NCBI RefSeq assembly: GCF_026914185.1
Contig: NC_070558.1
Coordinates: 2,232,001 to 2,296,000, forward strand
DNA length: 64,000 bases
Direction: 5' to 3'
Source of the DNA: Puccinia triticina
Taxonomy: Eukaryota > Basidiomycota > Pucciniomycetes > Pucciniales > Pucciniaceae
Numbering within the stretch: position 1 is the first letter of the stretch; every line of letters starts with the position of its first letter. A model generated the notes under the pieces. That model made no database searches. It saw nothing but the letters and a program-made list of their open reading frames with translations, and had not been told where the DNA came from. Shown here piece after piece: positions 42,531 to 53,064 of the stretch. Both the position numbers and the translations under genes were made by a program.

Positions 42531-43690
42531 CAATGAGGCTATATGTGTATCCTCATTGCCCAACTGCATACTTCTACCCTCTGAAGGTCGAGGCAGCTGT
42601 CATCTGGTCCACCGCAAGGTTTGGCCAAACATTGTGGTGGACAAGTTCGCAGTTTGCCCCCACTTTCAAGCATTGATCAAGGCACACCCCTTTCTGGAGG
42701 CACATCCACACCCACACCCTTCAAAAAAGTGTGAATGGCCTGCCTGAAAGGAATCCCTTCAAAGGGGCAATTCATGCTTCCATCTTAAAAATTTCTTGTC
42801 TGGTTTACTGCCCACTTTTGCCTCCCTCATGAACTTGGAGTTGTAACAGGGAGTGCATTAATTGTCCAAAATCTCAACTACAAAATTAGGCCGATTTTTG
42901 GTAAACAAAGAGTAAGATTTTTTTACTTCACAATAATTGACAGGTTGCTGTTAACTTGCAAGCATTAGGTTTCCTATGGACTCAGATCTGGCAGGTGCTT
43001 GCAACACCCACAATTAGTCTGAGTGAGCAAGGCCCAATCAGTAATAACAACAACAGTACAAATTTGGTTCTGAGAAAATGTGACTACAAGATGGCAAACA
43101 GAATAGTGTTTCTTCTAAACTGTTATCCATATGCCAAGAATGGGACTTGGCTATTATTTTGGGTAAAATATTCACAGCACTTAGTTTGAGTTATTTCCAA
43201 AGACTTGCATAGTGAAAAATACAAGTTGACTAATCAGATGACAAATATAATCATGTGGGTATCAGAGAGTCATAGAGTCTTGCTTGAGCTTGGCTTGAAA
43301 CGGCTTCAACACCACAATCCCTCAAATGCATCAAGAACTGAAGAAAAGTAGATTGGAATTTGATTTAATGCGGGAAAGGGATGACCTTGTAACATGTTTG
43401 AGGCTTACTTGGCGACAGGCTCATCTATGGTCACATTGAGATTGATCAGACCCCCAACAAATACAATTATGATGGGCTAAGGGTAAAAATAACATCAGAA
43501 GGAGTCACTCATGAGTTCAGACTGGGATACAAATAAATTCAGCAAACTGTCCCCCCAGGCATCAGGGCGACTTGAGCATGAGATACACATGAGTTGAAGT
43601 TGAAATTAGTACTGGCATTGGACTGATATTAGACAACTCCAATGACCAAATTACAGTCTGGCACTCTCTGGAGAGTGTGACCATTCCCCC
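42531..43690. other. Unassigned sequence
   Basis: Short frames only. A palindrome GGCACTCTCTGGAGAGTG lies at about 43,661; similar ones are at about 29,262 and 56,280. Confidence 0.5.
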
Positions 43691-43710
43691 CCTGGTGTGT
43701 AGAAGCACCA

Positions 43711-46420
43711 TCAGTAAAATAAGAGATCAGCAGTAATTATCAAAAGCATACCCTCAGAAACCCTGTATAATTGAGAGCAGTCGGTCAGAGTATAGTACTT
43801 ATTGGTGAGCTGAAGTCCAGCACCGCAGGCATTTCTCAATGCCGGGGGGTAATTGTCGCGCTTATCCAAGATGGCGGAAGAAAGATGGCTAGTAATCTGG
43901 TCAATGAAGACAACAATGTTGGCAATTCGAGCAGCTCCACGCATTGAGACCTGAAGATTAAAGTCATAAAAAGGTTGAAGAACCTCAACAAGTTCACGGG
44001 CTAAGTTGAGATCTTCCCGGTGGATGTGATATTGTCGCGCTGGACCGTGGTGTTTGTCTTTCTTCAACTCAAGGCTTGAATTTGAATAGTATCAATCAGC
44101 ACTGACAGTTGAGGTTGCAAGTAGGAAAAAAATTGACTCACATTGCTGCTGAGCATCGCAGTATATCTTTCAATTGTTCCAGAGTTGCATTCCACCGGGT
44201 CCAAATGTCATGCCCAACATTATGTGGTTTTGAACACTCACAATCCTGACAGATTTCTTTGAAGAGAGTTTTTGAATTTGGAGACTTATTCAACTTCCTG
44301 GAAATGGCTTGGAACTTCATTTCATATCTTCAGTAATTGATCAATCAAATTATTAATGAGTTAGAGATGGTTGCTTACCTTGGCTAAGGTCTCCTTGCAA
44401 GATTTGGAAGTGTATAAATCGTCCTCATCCTTGTTGCTCAACTCAATCACATCGATGTCCTCTAGTTCAATCTCATCTTCACTGATGAGCTCAGCGGCCA
44501 ACATATGATTGTCCTTGCCTTCTTCACAGTTGTCATCATAGTCATGATCTGATTCATCAGTAGTAAACCTAAGCGTGAATGTTGTGGTGCGCAGTATGGT
44601 TCAGGCTGTGAGGGAGCTGCACAACTCAGTTTCAGCAGCGGCGGCGGCATCTTGAGGCGTCTCAGGATTGCGTGCTCTTGACTTATAGCCTTGTTTTTTT
44701 TCCTGTCTCTTTATCTTCCTGCTTCTATTCCCTTTGTTCAGTCTTTTCTTTCTTTTCTTCTTCTTTTCCCTTTTCTTTCCTTTTCTTTTCTTTTCTTATC
44801 TGCGCGCGTTGGATGGTTACAGTGTGGAGGGTTTGGTTGTGTTGTCTTGTTTTGTTTTATTGTTTCTTGTTGTGTTTTGTGTGTGCGTGCGTGTGCGGGG
44901 CGTGATGACGGGTCCGCAGTGCGCGGCGCCTCCTGGAGTCTGAGTTCGCCCACGAACTCAGAGGAAGGGGGGCATGGAACCTAGCAGATCCCAGGAGGAA
45001 TCCATCAGAATCTTATTGCTCATTATCCGGCGCCCTCCAAAGCGCCATCCTGAATCTTATTGATCCTCTCGATCTCTCTTCTTCCTTTCTCCGTTTCTTC
45101 TTATTCCCTAAAAATAACAAAACCGCCGACAAGCGCTCAACGCCGTCGTGAAATCTTCCCCACCAACCTCATCGCTAAGAGATCCTCACTGCTCTATCTG
45201 ACCAGACACCAGGAGGGCACTTTTCCTCAAATTTTCACCAACCCTCCAACAGCTGCCGCCAGCCACTGCACGGACGGAGTTCCACAATGTGTAAAAATAA
45301 GTCACAGTACCAATGTCGCAGAGAGCTCATAATGAGATTAAAACTTACAGTTTTATTTGTTCTTCTGGATCTTCATATTCCTCATTATTGTCAGATTCTT
45401 GGTCCCGATCATCAAGTGAGCTCGCCGCAGTACAATTGCTTTTGTGGCTTCCAAATGGTTGCAAAATCACCTGAGCAATCAAGTTCAAGATGTGAGCAAA
45501 ACAGTGGATCCATTGAAATTCACTTTTGATCCCAGGCCATTCAAATGATTTGATTGCTTCAATCATGGTCTGGTTGTTTGAAGCGTTGTCGGTCACAATC
45601 CCACAAATCTATTAATTGTAAAAATAACTGATTGATTGGCAAAACAAAAATGAATAAAAACCAGATCAATCAAAAATCTTACCATATCCTTCACATCAAA
45701 TTTCTCAATGATAAGCTGTACTATTTCAGCCAGATAGAAACCCGTGTGGCTTTGTTGCAGCTTGACAAAGTCAAGAGGCATTGCCTCCAAGTGATATCCA
45801 CCAGTGTCTTCTTCAACTAGACAATATATCACTGTACCTAGTATATTGAAACCATTTGGGGACTGCCACACGTCTAGCCTCAAGTACATTTCACCCTGAT
45901 GGTTCTAGATTAAGAAAAGAGGGGGTATTTAATGAGGAGAGGATTCAAGTACATAGAACATTAAGGAAACTTACCCAAAGTGATTCTATTATTGTCTCCT
46001 GCATGGCGGTATATAATTGAGCTATGTCCTCCGATACAGTTCTGCATGCCGGTAGATTCTTGTGGACCACCAGGTGCAATAAGTGTCAATGAGAATTGTC
46101 TCCAAGAGCTGAAAATGGTCGGGCAGCTTCAGCACACCAAACGGCACACAGCTGGGGTACCTGGAAATCAATTCAGACTCAGTGACAACTTGCTGCAATT
46201 CTGGGGAAGGGAAATGGAAAAAATTGGCTCACTTCTTGCAGATCAATATTGCCTGTCCCAGATATCCCCATGGAAGTCAGTTTTTGGTTATGACTTGCCT
46301 CCCGTTCTTTCTTGGAGCAGCTCGTTACATGTTTAGATAAATTTGATGGGGAAGTGTTGTAAATCGGCCAATGTATTCTGCTGCCACAACTGAAAAAATT
46401 CAAAGAGATGATGATCAATC
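43711..46420 (-). pseudogene. hAT transposase gene, broken and interrupted by a solo LTR
   Basis: Minus-strand pieces in hAT order: zinc-finger region and TSMGISGTGNIDLQE (46,190-46,400); YLRLDVWQSPNGFNILGTV and AMPLDFVKLQQSHTG (45,690-45,880); DNASNNQTMIEAIKSF...FAHILNLIAQ (45,420-45,596); FQAISRKLNKSPNSKTLF and DIWTRWNATLEQL (44,140-44,320); VLQPFYDFNLQVSMRGAARI and LTNKYYTLTDCSQLYR (43,740-44,010). These match the hAT at 56,389-60,069 piece by piece. The C-terminal dimerisation exons and both ends were not found, and a 704-bp LTR splits the gene, so it is dead. Confidence 0.85.
44583..45286 (+). mobile_element. Solo LTR of the Gyp-1 family, 4-bp TSD ATGT
   Basis: Starts TGTGGTGCGC and ends GGACGGAGTTCCACA, flanked by ATGT on both sides (44579-44582, 45287-45290). 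It keeps the T-rich zone, the GC-alternating spot, the hairpin CTGAGTTCG...CGAACTCAG and GGGGGCATGG. It lies in the hAT gene. Confidence 0.9.
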
Positions 46421-46920
46421 ATCATTAGATACAGGTAGGACAACAATAAAATAACAGCAATGAAATTGACTTATGTTTTACAAGGGTAAGCAATCATCCT
46501 CCGACCGTTTTTGTTGAGTATATTGCACTATGAAAAAAAATCAAGCAATTGCTGTCAGTTGACATGCACAATCCAGGGTGAGACTTTAAGTTCATCCATG
46601 TTCATTCCATGATATATCATGGGGTAGCTCAGCATCAAAAGAAGATAGTGAGTTATATGGTTTAAGACTGTAGCTCAGTGGCGCACAGTCCAAGCCGTCT
46701 CCAATTGTCCACCTCTGCACACGTTTCCGGGAAGAACTTTGCAACTTATTGTTGCCACTAGGAAATCCTTCCCGTAGACCCCCGTGGTCCCTACTATTGG
46801 GTAGGTTTTCACTTGGGTCAGTGTTTGGGTCTCGGCGGAGAGCTTTGAGTCTACTGGGATGCCTCTGCCTGTGGAGAGTCTCAACCCGGTAGGGAGGAGC
46901 CTCTCGGCAAACGCCAGTGT
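46421..46920. other. Unassigned sequence between hAT and DIRS-like remnants
   Basis: A 40-bp word (ACTATGAAAAAAA..TCAAG...GTCAGTTGACATGCA) at about 46,526 recurs at about 62,050. GTAGCTCAGTGG at 46,670 resembles a pol III A box, but there is no B box. Confidence 0.45.
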
Positions 46921-47099
46921 ATCAAAGACTCTCCTCCTGAAGCAGAGAGGAAAGCATAGGAGAGGCTGCCGTGGCAGGTGTGGAGAAGGGGTTTGGGCTA
47001 CACCCTCAACTTGGGGAGAAGCCTGAGCCTACACGAACCCCCACACTTCGACCTATACTTTCCACCCAAACACTGCAAGAAGTATACCTTATTGACGGG

Positions 47100-47420
47100 T
47101 GAGATTGCATTGCTTGTTTAAAATCTGCGAGGCTGATGAAGGCTCAGCGAGCTCTTCTGGATAGAATCCCCAATGCAAAACCTGCCGCAGGATGGTTGCC
47201 AATTACCCAAAGTAACTCCAGTAGCAAAATCCACGACGAGGGCATTTCCTGTCGCCGAGTCTGTGCCCGGCGTATGTATGCCGCTGATTTTGTTATTGCC
47301 AGGCAAAGAGTGATAGCATCCTTTCACGCGCTCGTAAGCCAAGAAAGTTACAGCTGATGAGTTGTAACTACGCCAAGTGGCCTCCCCAGCCGCGTATCAT
47401 CAAAAGATAAGACCGTGAAG
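47100..47420 (-). pseudogene. Possible N-terminal piece of a tyrosine recombinase
   Basis: Downstream of RT the minus strand codes EATWRSYNSSAVTFLAYERV, like the core-binding start of tyrosine recombinases (a TW.SY...V..FLA pattern). The catalytic R-H-R-Y part is not seen. Weak call based on position and a short motif. Confidence 0.35.
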
Positions 47421-47480
47421 GTCCCTTCACGGTGTGACCAGTGAAACACAAAATAAGGAGAGTGCTTTCAACTATGGCTG

Positions 47481-49175
47481 TCAAATTATAAAGATCACTT
47501 GCGACAAAAATTTTGCCAAATCCTCTGGAAGCTCAATGATCAACTGATGTTTCACATCTTGGCCGGAGCAGATGCCCCTCGATAAGGCGTCTGCTGTATT
47601 ATCTTTTGAGGTCACTCTTTTAGCAATCAACTCGACCCCTTCTTTAATTAACATCTTCTGGATCAACATCCATTTGCCGTTTGCATTGATGTCTCTAGTC
47701 TTCTTGTTATTAATCCTGTTTTCCGTAGTCGTATTGTCGGTCCAAATGATCAGAGATTTGCCCCTTTGGTTTCTGAGTTTCAGAGCCATCAGAAGTCCAA
47801 GTCGCACTGCAACCGTCTCCAGGTAAGATATTTGTGTTGATCTACTTCCAGGGTTGTGGAGCTTGAATTGTGCCCAATACTTCCCAATCAAGATGCCTAT
47901 CCCAAAAGATGTTGATGCATCACCCACCCAGCCAATGTCAATTGGTGGTCTGTAGTTAATTATTTGGGTGTGTTCAAAGTTTTCCAGGGTCGTCTTCCAC
48001 ACTCCTAAATCAGTAATGACGTCTGCCGGGGCTTCGCGCAGAGCCTTTTGATACTGCCAGGACATGAGCCATTGGTACAAGGAGTTCAGGTGGCAGCGTA
48101 AGTGCGGTAGGATATAGGATACATGATTGAGGCGCCCTACTAGGACCTCCACGTCTTCATAGTTGAAACGGGAACCCTTCATGAGATACGGCTGAATTTG
48201 GCTTAACCGTTTTTCAATTTTCCCTTCTGGCAGGCGTACTGTCTTGTCTACCCCGTTCCATACAAACCCTATAAATTTTTGTTTGGCGCTGAAAGGTGAA
48301 TACTTTGTCTTGTTTGTTAATACACCCACTTCTGTAGATTTCATTACTATCTCTTCCATATCTACCGGCGTCCCTTCAACTCTTACGAATAATTTATTGT
48401 CCACCCATCTGAATATTGTGACCAAATCGAAATGATTCTTCATGATAAGTTTCCACGCATCCGCTGGCCGCCCAAAAGATCCACATCCAGCTACGCCTCC
48501 AAAAGTGATCCTTGTGCCTACTAGAAAATTTCCATTGAATTCTCTCACTGTCAAGTATTTTCATTGGGACATCATCGTGGGAATTTGCCTGTAAGCTTTC
48601 TCCCAATCAAATAGGGCTAGTTCCAGGGGTCGAGCATCCTCTGCGAAGAACTTCAAAACACGATTGAAATCATCCCATGTTGTTTCAAAATTTGACTTAT
48701 CTACAGATGAGTTCACCAATGGTATCACAGGATCATTTTTTGGAAATGACAAATTGTTTATTGGTCAAATTGCACTGTCGCTGTTTACCACCGCACCTAA
48801 GGGGTTTGATCTGGAGAACCCAAAATGCGCTATCATTTGATCCTGTGAAAAAGGCCCAAACATCCTCATAGCTTTCAGTTCCTTCTCTATAGACTCCTCA
48901 ATTTTTGGCCTTGCTTTCCCAGAAGATGTGTGATTATCTGGGGTAAAGCAATCCAAGTTTCCCAAATTGTGATCTGGAATACCCTGATCAAAGCCATTCC
49001 TGAATCCTGTTAGCACGTCTTTGTATTCCGGTAGTAAGTTGCTTTCTGCTAGTGCGTCTTCCCATACCGATAAATTCATTTCACACCAAATGGAAGTCGT
49101 TAAGGCAGACAAATCAACTGGATTTGTGACATCATTGTCAAGGTTAAATTGCGGTAATTCCTTGACCAAAGACAT
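47481..49175 (-). pseudogene. DIRS-like RT-RNase H with two in-frame stops
   Basis: One frame from 49175 to 47481, interrupted by TGA at 48765-48767 and at 48561-48563. Before the first stop: N-terminal RT part (MRMFGPFSQDQMIAHFGFS, NPLGAVVNSD). Between stops: ALFDWEKAYRQIPTMMSQ with the first catalytic Asp. After: NGNFLVGTRITFGGVAGCGS, then FRWVDNKLFVR, where the catalytic VDD reads VDN, then the RT tail and RNase H (ISYLETVAVRLGLLMALK, WTDNTTTENRINNKKT, DNTADALSRG). Each stop fits a single C-to-T or G-to-A change. Confidence 0.8.
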
Positions 49176-49371
49176 ATCTTTTGACCAGCTATTACAAATG
49201 TAAGCAAAGTAAAAAGGACAAGTGTGACAAAGAAAATTGAAGTCAGGATTTATATGACGCCATACATACTAAATCACAGACAGCATCTTGTGTAATATCA
49301 CAAGATTTGTTATTCATACATTTGTAATATGATTACAGCAATGAAATGAAGAATAAGCAAAACTAAGCCCA

Positions 49372-50709
49372 CTAAGATTCTTTCTCTTTGGCCAAGGACA
49401 AATGATCTTTCTTTTTGAACAACCTAGAAGGACCTTGATCTCTCCTGTAGCCGCCACGCTCACGAGAATAGCCTCCATGATGATTGAATCTGGAGTCGTT
49501 GCTCCTTTGATAATCATAATCTCCGTATCCATGATCTCTTGGCCTTTTATTGTAGCCTTCTTCTGACTGGTGAAAATTGTTATAACCCCCATAATCTGAG
49601 TTACGTCGTTCTTGAGACCATTGTCCTGATCCCCTACCACGATAGCCACCTTTTCCGCGACTCAAGCCCGATTTGTGCTTCCATTGATCTTCACTTCCTT
49701 TTTGATTCTTGAAGCGTGGTTTACCAGTGTTTGGATTGTATCCATCCTTCTCACCCCCAATTGCATAAGGATTATCCGTCTCATTGTTCTTGCCTAACGT
49801 TAAAGTTATCCTCCAAGCCTCCCGCTTCACGTCATCGCAATACATAGAAATATCAACCGCTGAAATCGCTCCTGACTCCGTTGCCACTTGATATGAGAAA
49901 GCATTCTGCCTCACTATCATGTCATATCAGAATGCTGTCATGAAACCTTCTTCGCCAACAATTTTGTCCACGTTCTCCTTGTGTAAAAAAATCCACTCCG
50001 CAAATTTGGGGTAACCGTACAAGTCTCTGAAGGTAATGTAGAAGTTCCAATGATTCGTCGTCCATTTGCTAAACAACTGAGACCACTCGTTAGGGTATTT
50101 GTATCCGATGTAGTTTCCATCCTTTTCATCCCCTTTAGATCTCCTGTTTGTATACCATTGAATGGCATCCCATTGCCAGTTCTTGTCAAAAATAGTTAAG
50201 GGAATTGGACCTCTGAATTCTTGTATGTTACGGTCAAAATATGGGGTAAATCCGACATCAAAGTGTTTGGGAAGGGAGCCCTTAATGAAAACTATTGACA
50301 TCTTATTGTTGGATCGTTTTGCAATGTTCAAAGCTGGATTAACCGCATTGCTTGAACTAGCTCTGAGAATGTCCGGCTTATCTGGAGCGTTCAGAGTAGA
50401 GCCCATCTGTCCGTAAATCTTCAAAAAGAAATCCGCCCCGTTCTTATCTCCTTTTTCAAAAGCTTCAGTTGCTTTATCCCAGACTTCTTGTTGAAGGGTT
50501 TTAACCACTTGGGCTGCCATTATGGGTGGCGGGTCATTAGTTACGGGCGGTGGGTCGTTGGCTTTGCCAGATGCTTTGGTAACGTTGACTTGACCTGGTT
50601 CAATTATGACCGGCACGTTCGACAAGATAGCCTTATATTCAGATGCTACATCTTCTTGAGCATCCTTCAAAGGAGTAGGTATCTCTGCATTGCCACAAAC
50701 AATATACAA
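49372..50709 (-). pseudogene. DIRS-like gag-type ORF, one in-frame stop
   Basis: One frame broken by TGA at 49927-49929 (MTAF-stop-YDMIVRQ). The first part has WQWDAIQWYTNRR and NEWSQLFSKWTTNHWNFYITF, the second is basic and RGG/RDGY-rich (GGYRGRGSGQWSQERR), suited to RNA binding. No zinc knuckle. A short upstream exon-like piece (MVEEMVKRENKRLNKAP) lies at about 50,935-51,075. Confidence 0.65.
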
Positions 50710-51075
50710 TCAACATTGAGTGAATAATCTGATTCAATTTTGCTTCTCAGCAACTTTGAGAGCGTATGCTAACCTTTGAAACTATCTTCACTATCCGAAT
50801 TGTGATTCGTATCCTTATTTTTATTGCTAATGCCAACTTGATCTTGTTGAAGGTCTTAAATGAAGCAAGTTATCAGCTAACCAGCTACTTTGGTTGCTAA
50901 TTATTCAAATAGGAGAACTAACTACTTAAGTTCTCCTGGATCACAGGTCCTTCGACTACTGCACGATCTTCCGCGTCTAGTGCATACAGGCCTTGGACTT
51001 GGATTGCGGTCTGATTATCCGGTGCTTTGTTAAGCCTCTTATTTTCTCTTTTAACCATCTCTTCTACCATGGCCT

Positions 51076-51419
51076 TCTATCTTTGTTGTTCAAATACTTC
51101 TGTTATGCTTTGTCCGAGTATGCTGTTCCAGGTGCTGGTGATGAAATGTGATATGAGAATGAGTTCTGCTATGTTGATTGATTATTGGCTGTTCGTGATT
51201 TATTGACTGTTTGTGACAAAGTGAAATTGAAAATCTGAAAATAGCTTGCGGTGGTGAGCCGTGGAGAGACTGTGAAGAGAGTGAGCGGGATGAACAGTAC
51301 CGTGGGACAAGAGGAACCGTTGAGCAGCTTATACCCCGGGAGGGTTTATGCAATGTGAGCACAAGCCTAGTCTCAAGCCTAATAGCTTGTAGTCACGCTT
51401 GAGTCCTCTTGGCCAGGCC
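51076..51419. other. Unassigned sequence, possibly DIRS-like leader
   Basis: No coding frame recognised. Confidence 0.45.
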
Positions 51420-52740
51420 TGGGCTCCCTCATTTGTGTGCTTGGACCTGGGCGACCTACCCCTGCGGGTCTGGTCACCATCAATCTTTGCATCTGCCTAG
51501 GGTCCCTGAGCCATCTGCCTCAACACCTGCACAGTACTGGTGCTCATTGATCATCAACAAGGGTGTTTACTCCTTGTTGACCAGCCTTGGGAAGAATTGG
51601 AGGACTTCCTGTCAATCTGGGAACTCAGATTTTTCTAGATTTTGCGGGGAAATCTGGGCTCAATTGTCCCAAATCCTAGATCTGCCTAGATTTCCCTGCA
51701 AAATCTGGGAAAATCTGGGTTTCCAGATTGGCGGGAAGTCCTCCATTCCTCCCCATCAACAAGAATAAGTGCCCATGTCAACTAGGAGGAATGCCTTGTG
51801 GTCAACAAGGGCATACTTGGGGCCCATGTTGACTGGGAGGGAGACCAGTCCATAACATGATACAACAGTCGACTGGGAGTAATTCCTCGCAGTCTACTGC
51901 TATACAACGACTTTGACCGGGAGGCTGTTCAATAACATTACTGGGAGAAGTTCCTCCCGGTCGACTGCCATACACAGCAGTCCACCGGGAGGAGTCCCTC
52001 CCGGTCGACTGCCATACACAGCAGTCCATCGGGAGGAGTCCCTCCCGGTCGACTGCCATACACAGTAGTCCATCGGGAGGAGTCCCTCCCGGTCGACTGC
52101 CATACACAGCAGTCCACCGGGAGGAGTCCCTCCCGGTCGACTGCCATACACAGCAGTCCACCGGGACTCCTCCCGGTCGACTGCCATACACAGCAGTCCA
52201 CCGGGAGGAGTCCCTCCCGGTCGACTGCCATACACAGCAGTCCACCGGGAGGAGTCCCTCCCGGTCGACTGCCATACACAGCAGTCCACCGGGAGGAGTC
52301 CCTCCCGGTCGACTGCCATATCGAGCAGTCGACTGGGAGGAGTCCCTCCCGGTCGACTGCTGTGTATGGCAGTCGACCGGGAGGGACGACCGGGAGGGAC
52401 TCCTCCCGATGGACTGCTGTGTATGGCAGTCGACCGGGAGGGACTCCTCCCGGTGGACTGCTGTGTATGGCAGTCGACCGGGAGGGACTCCTCCCGATGG
52501 ACTACTGTGTATGGCAGTCGACCGGGAGGGACTCCTCCCGGTGGACTGCTGTGTATGGCAGTCGACCGGGAGGGACTCCTCCCGATGGACTACTGTGTAT
52601 GGCAGTCGACCGGGAGGGACTCCTCACGGCAATGTTATCGACCGGGAGGGATTCCTCCCGGTCGAAGTCGTTGTATATAGCTTTTGACCGGGTAGGATTC
52701 CTCTTTGTCAACAAGGGCGCTTACTCTTGTTGACCCGGAG
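51420..52740. repeat. Palindromic array, family D, with central inversion
   Basis: Left arm: a 44-bp unit (TCGACTGCCATACACAGCAG then TCCACCGGGAGGAGTCCCTCCCGG) with starts at 51961, 52005, 52049, 52093, 52137, 52177, 52221, 52265 and 52309. Near 52,330-52,390 the orientation flips, and the right arm carries the reverse complement at the same 44-bp period (52429, 52473, 52517, 52561, 52605). The outer parts (51,540-51,960 and 52,640-52,740) hold diverged CAACAAGGGTG/TTACTCCTTGTTG units. No frame in it is a real gene. Confidence 0.93.
51598..51745. mobile_element. Fold-back MITE of 148 bp inside array D
   Basis: The left arm TGGAGGACTTCCTGTCAATC and the right arm, read backwards, TGGAGGACTTCCCGCCAATC continue to match for about 65 bp, so almost the whole element folds. 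No clear target duplication. Confidence 0.75.
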
Positions 52741-53064
52741 GGGTGGGGAGGTCAAGCATGTACCCGTGACCTCCAATGTGAGGGACTTTGGATGAGTCGG
52801 GGGCAGCTGAGCATTTGCCTCAGGACTGAGTCTGTGCACCTCAGACCAAGCTTCCTGCACCTCAGTCTAGTGCATTTTGCAATATGGACTTAAGTTGAGG
52901 AAATTCCAAACTTTCCAGGGTGTACCACCCTGGGATTGCCTCGTCCCAGCGCCAGTTCCTCAGTCCAACGAGTGAAGAGCTTATTAGAAGCCCTTGAATG
53001 TGCTTTCTTCGCCCCGATACGATTTGAAACAAACCGAGCTAAATCGTCTTCCAATCGCATCACA
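52741..53064. promoter_or_regulatory. Region upstream of the STE3-type gene
   Basis: Non-coding; includes the junction with array D at about 52,740. The last 110 bp before the ATG look like ordinary leader. No TATA box or pheromone-response element is called. No small CaaX-type pheromone precursor was found here by eye. Confidence 0.4.

Larger units (their letters stand above)
46921..51075 (-). mobile_element. Degraded DIRS-like (tyrosine-recombinase type) retrotransposon
   Basis: Minus strand, order gag-like ORFs, then RT-RNase H, then what may be the start of a recombinase. The RT lacks the gypsy pattern and matches the DIRS type: LFDWEKAYRQIP, FIGFVWNGVDKTVRLPEGK, and an RNase H part GWVGDASTSFGIGILIG. 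No LTRs were found, as expected for DIRS elements. Several in-frame stops show that it is dead. Terminal repeats were not identified, so the limits are approximate. Confidence 0.7.

Noticed and set aside
46665..46760. Possible tRNA or SINE head (GTAGCTCAGTGG)
   Set aside because: Only an A-box match; no B box or acceptor stem follows, and no second copy was seen.
51802..52733. Long open frames on both strands of array D (for example a 157-codon minus frame)
   Set aside because: The proteins are periodic translations of the 44-bp repeat in every frame; no codon bias, start context or independent sequence.
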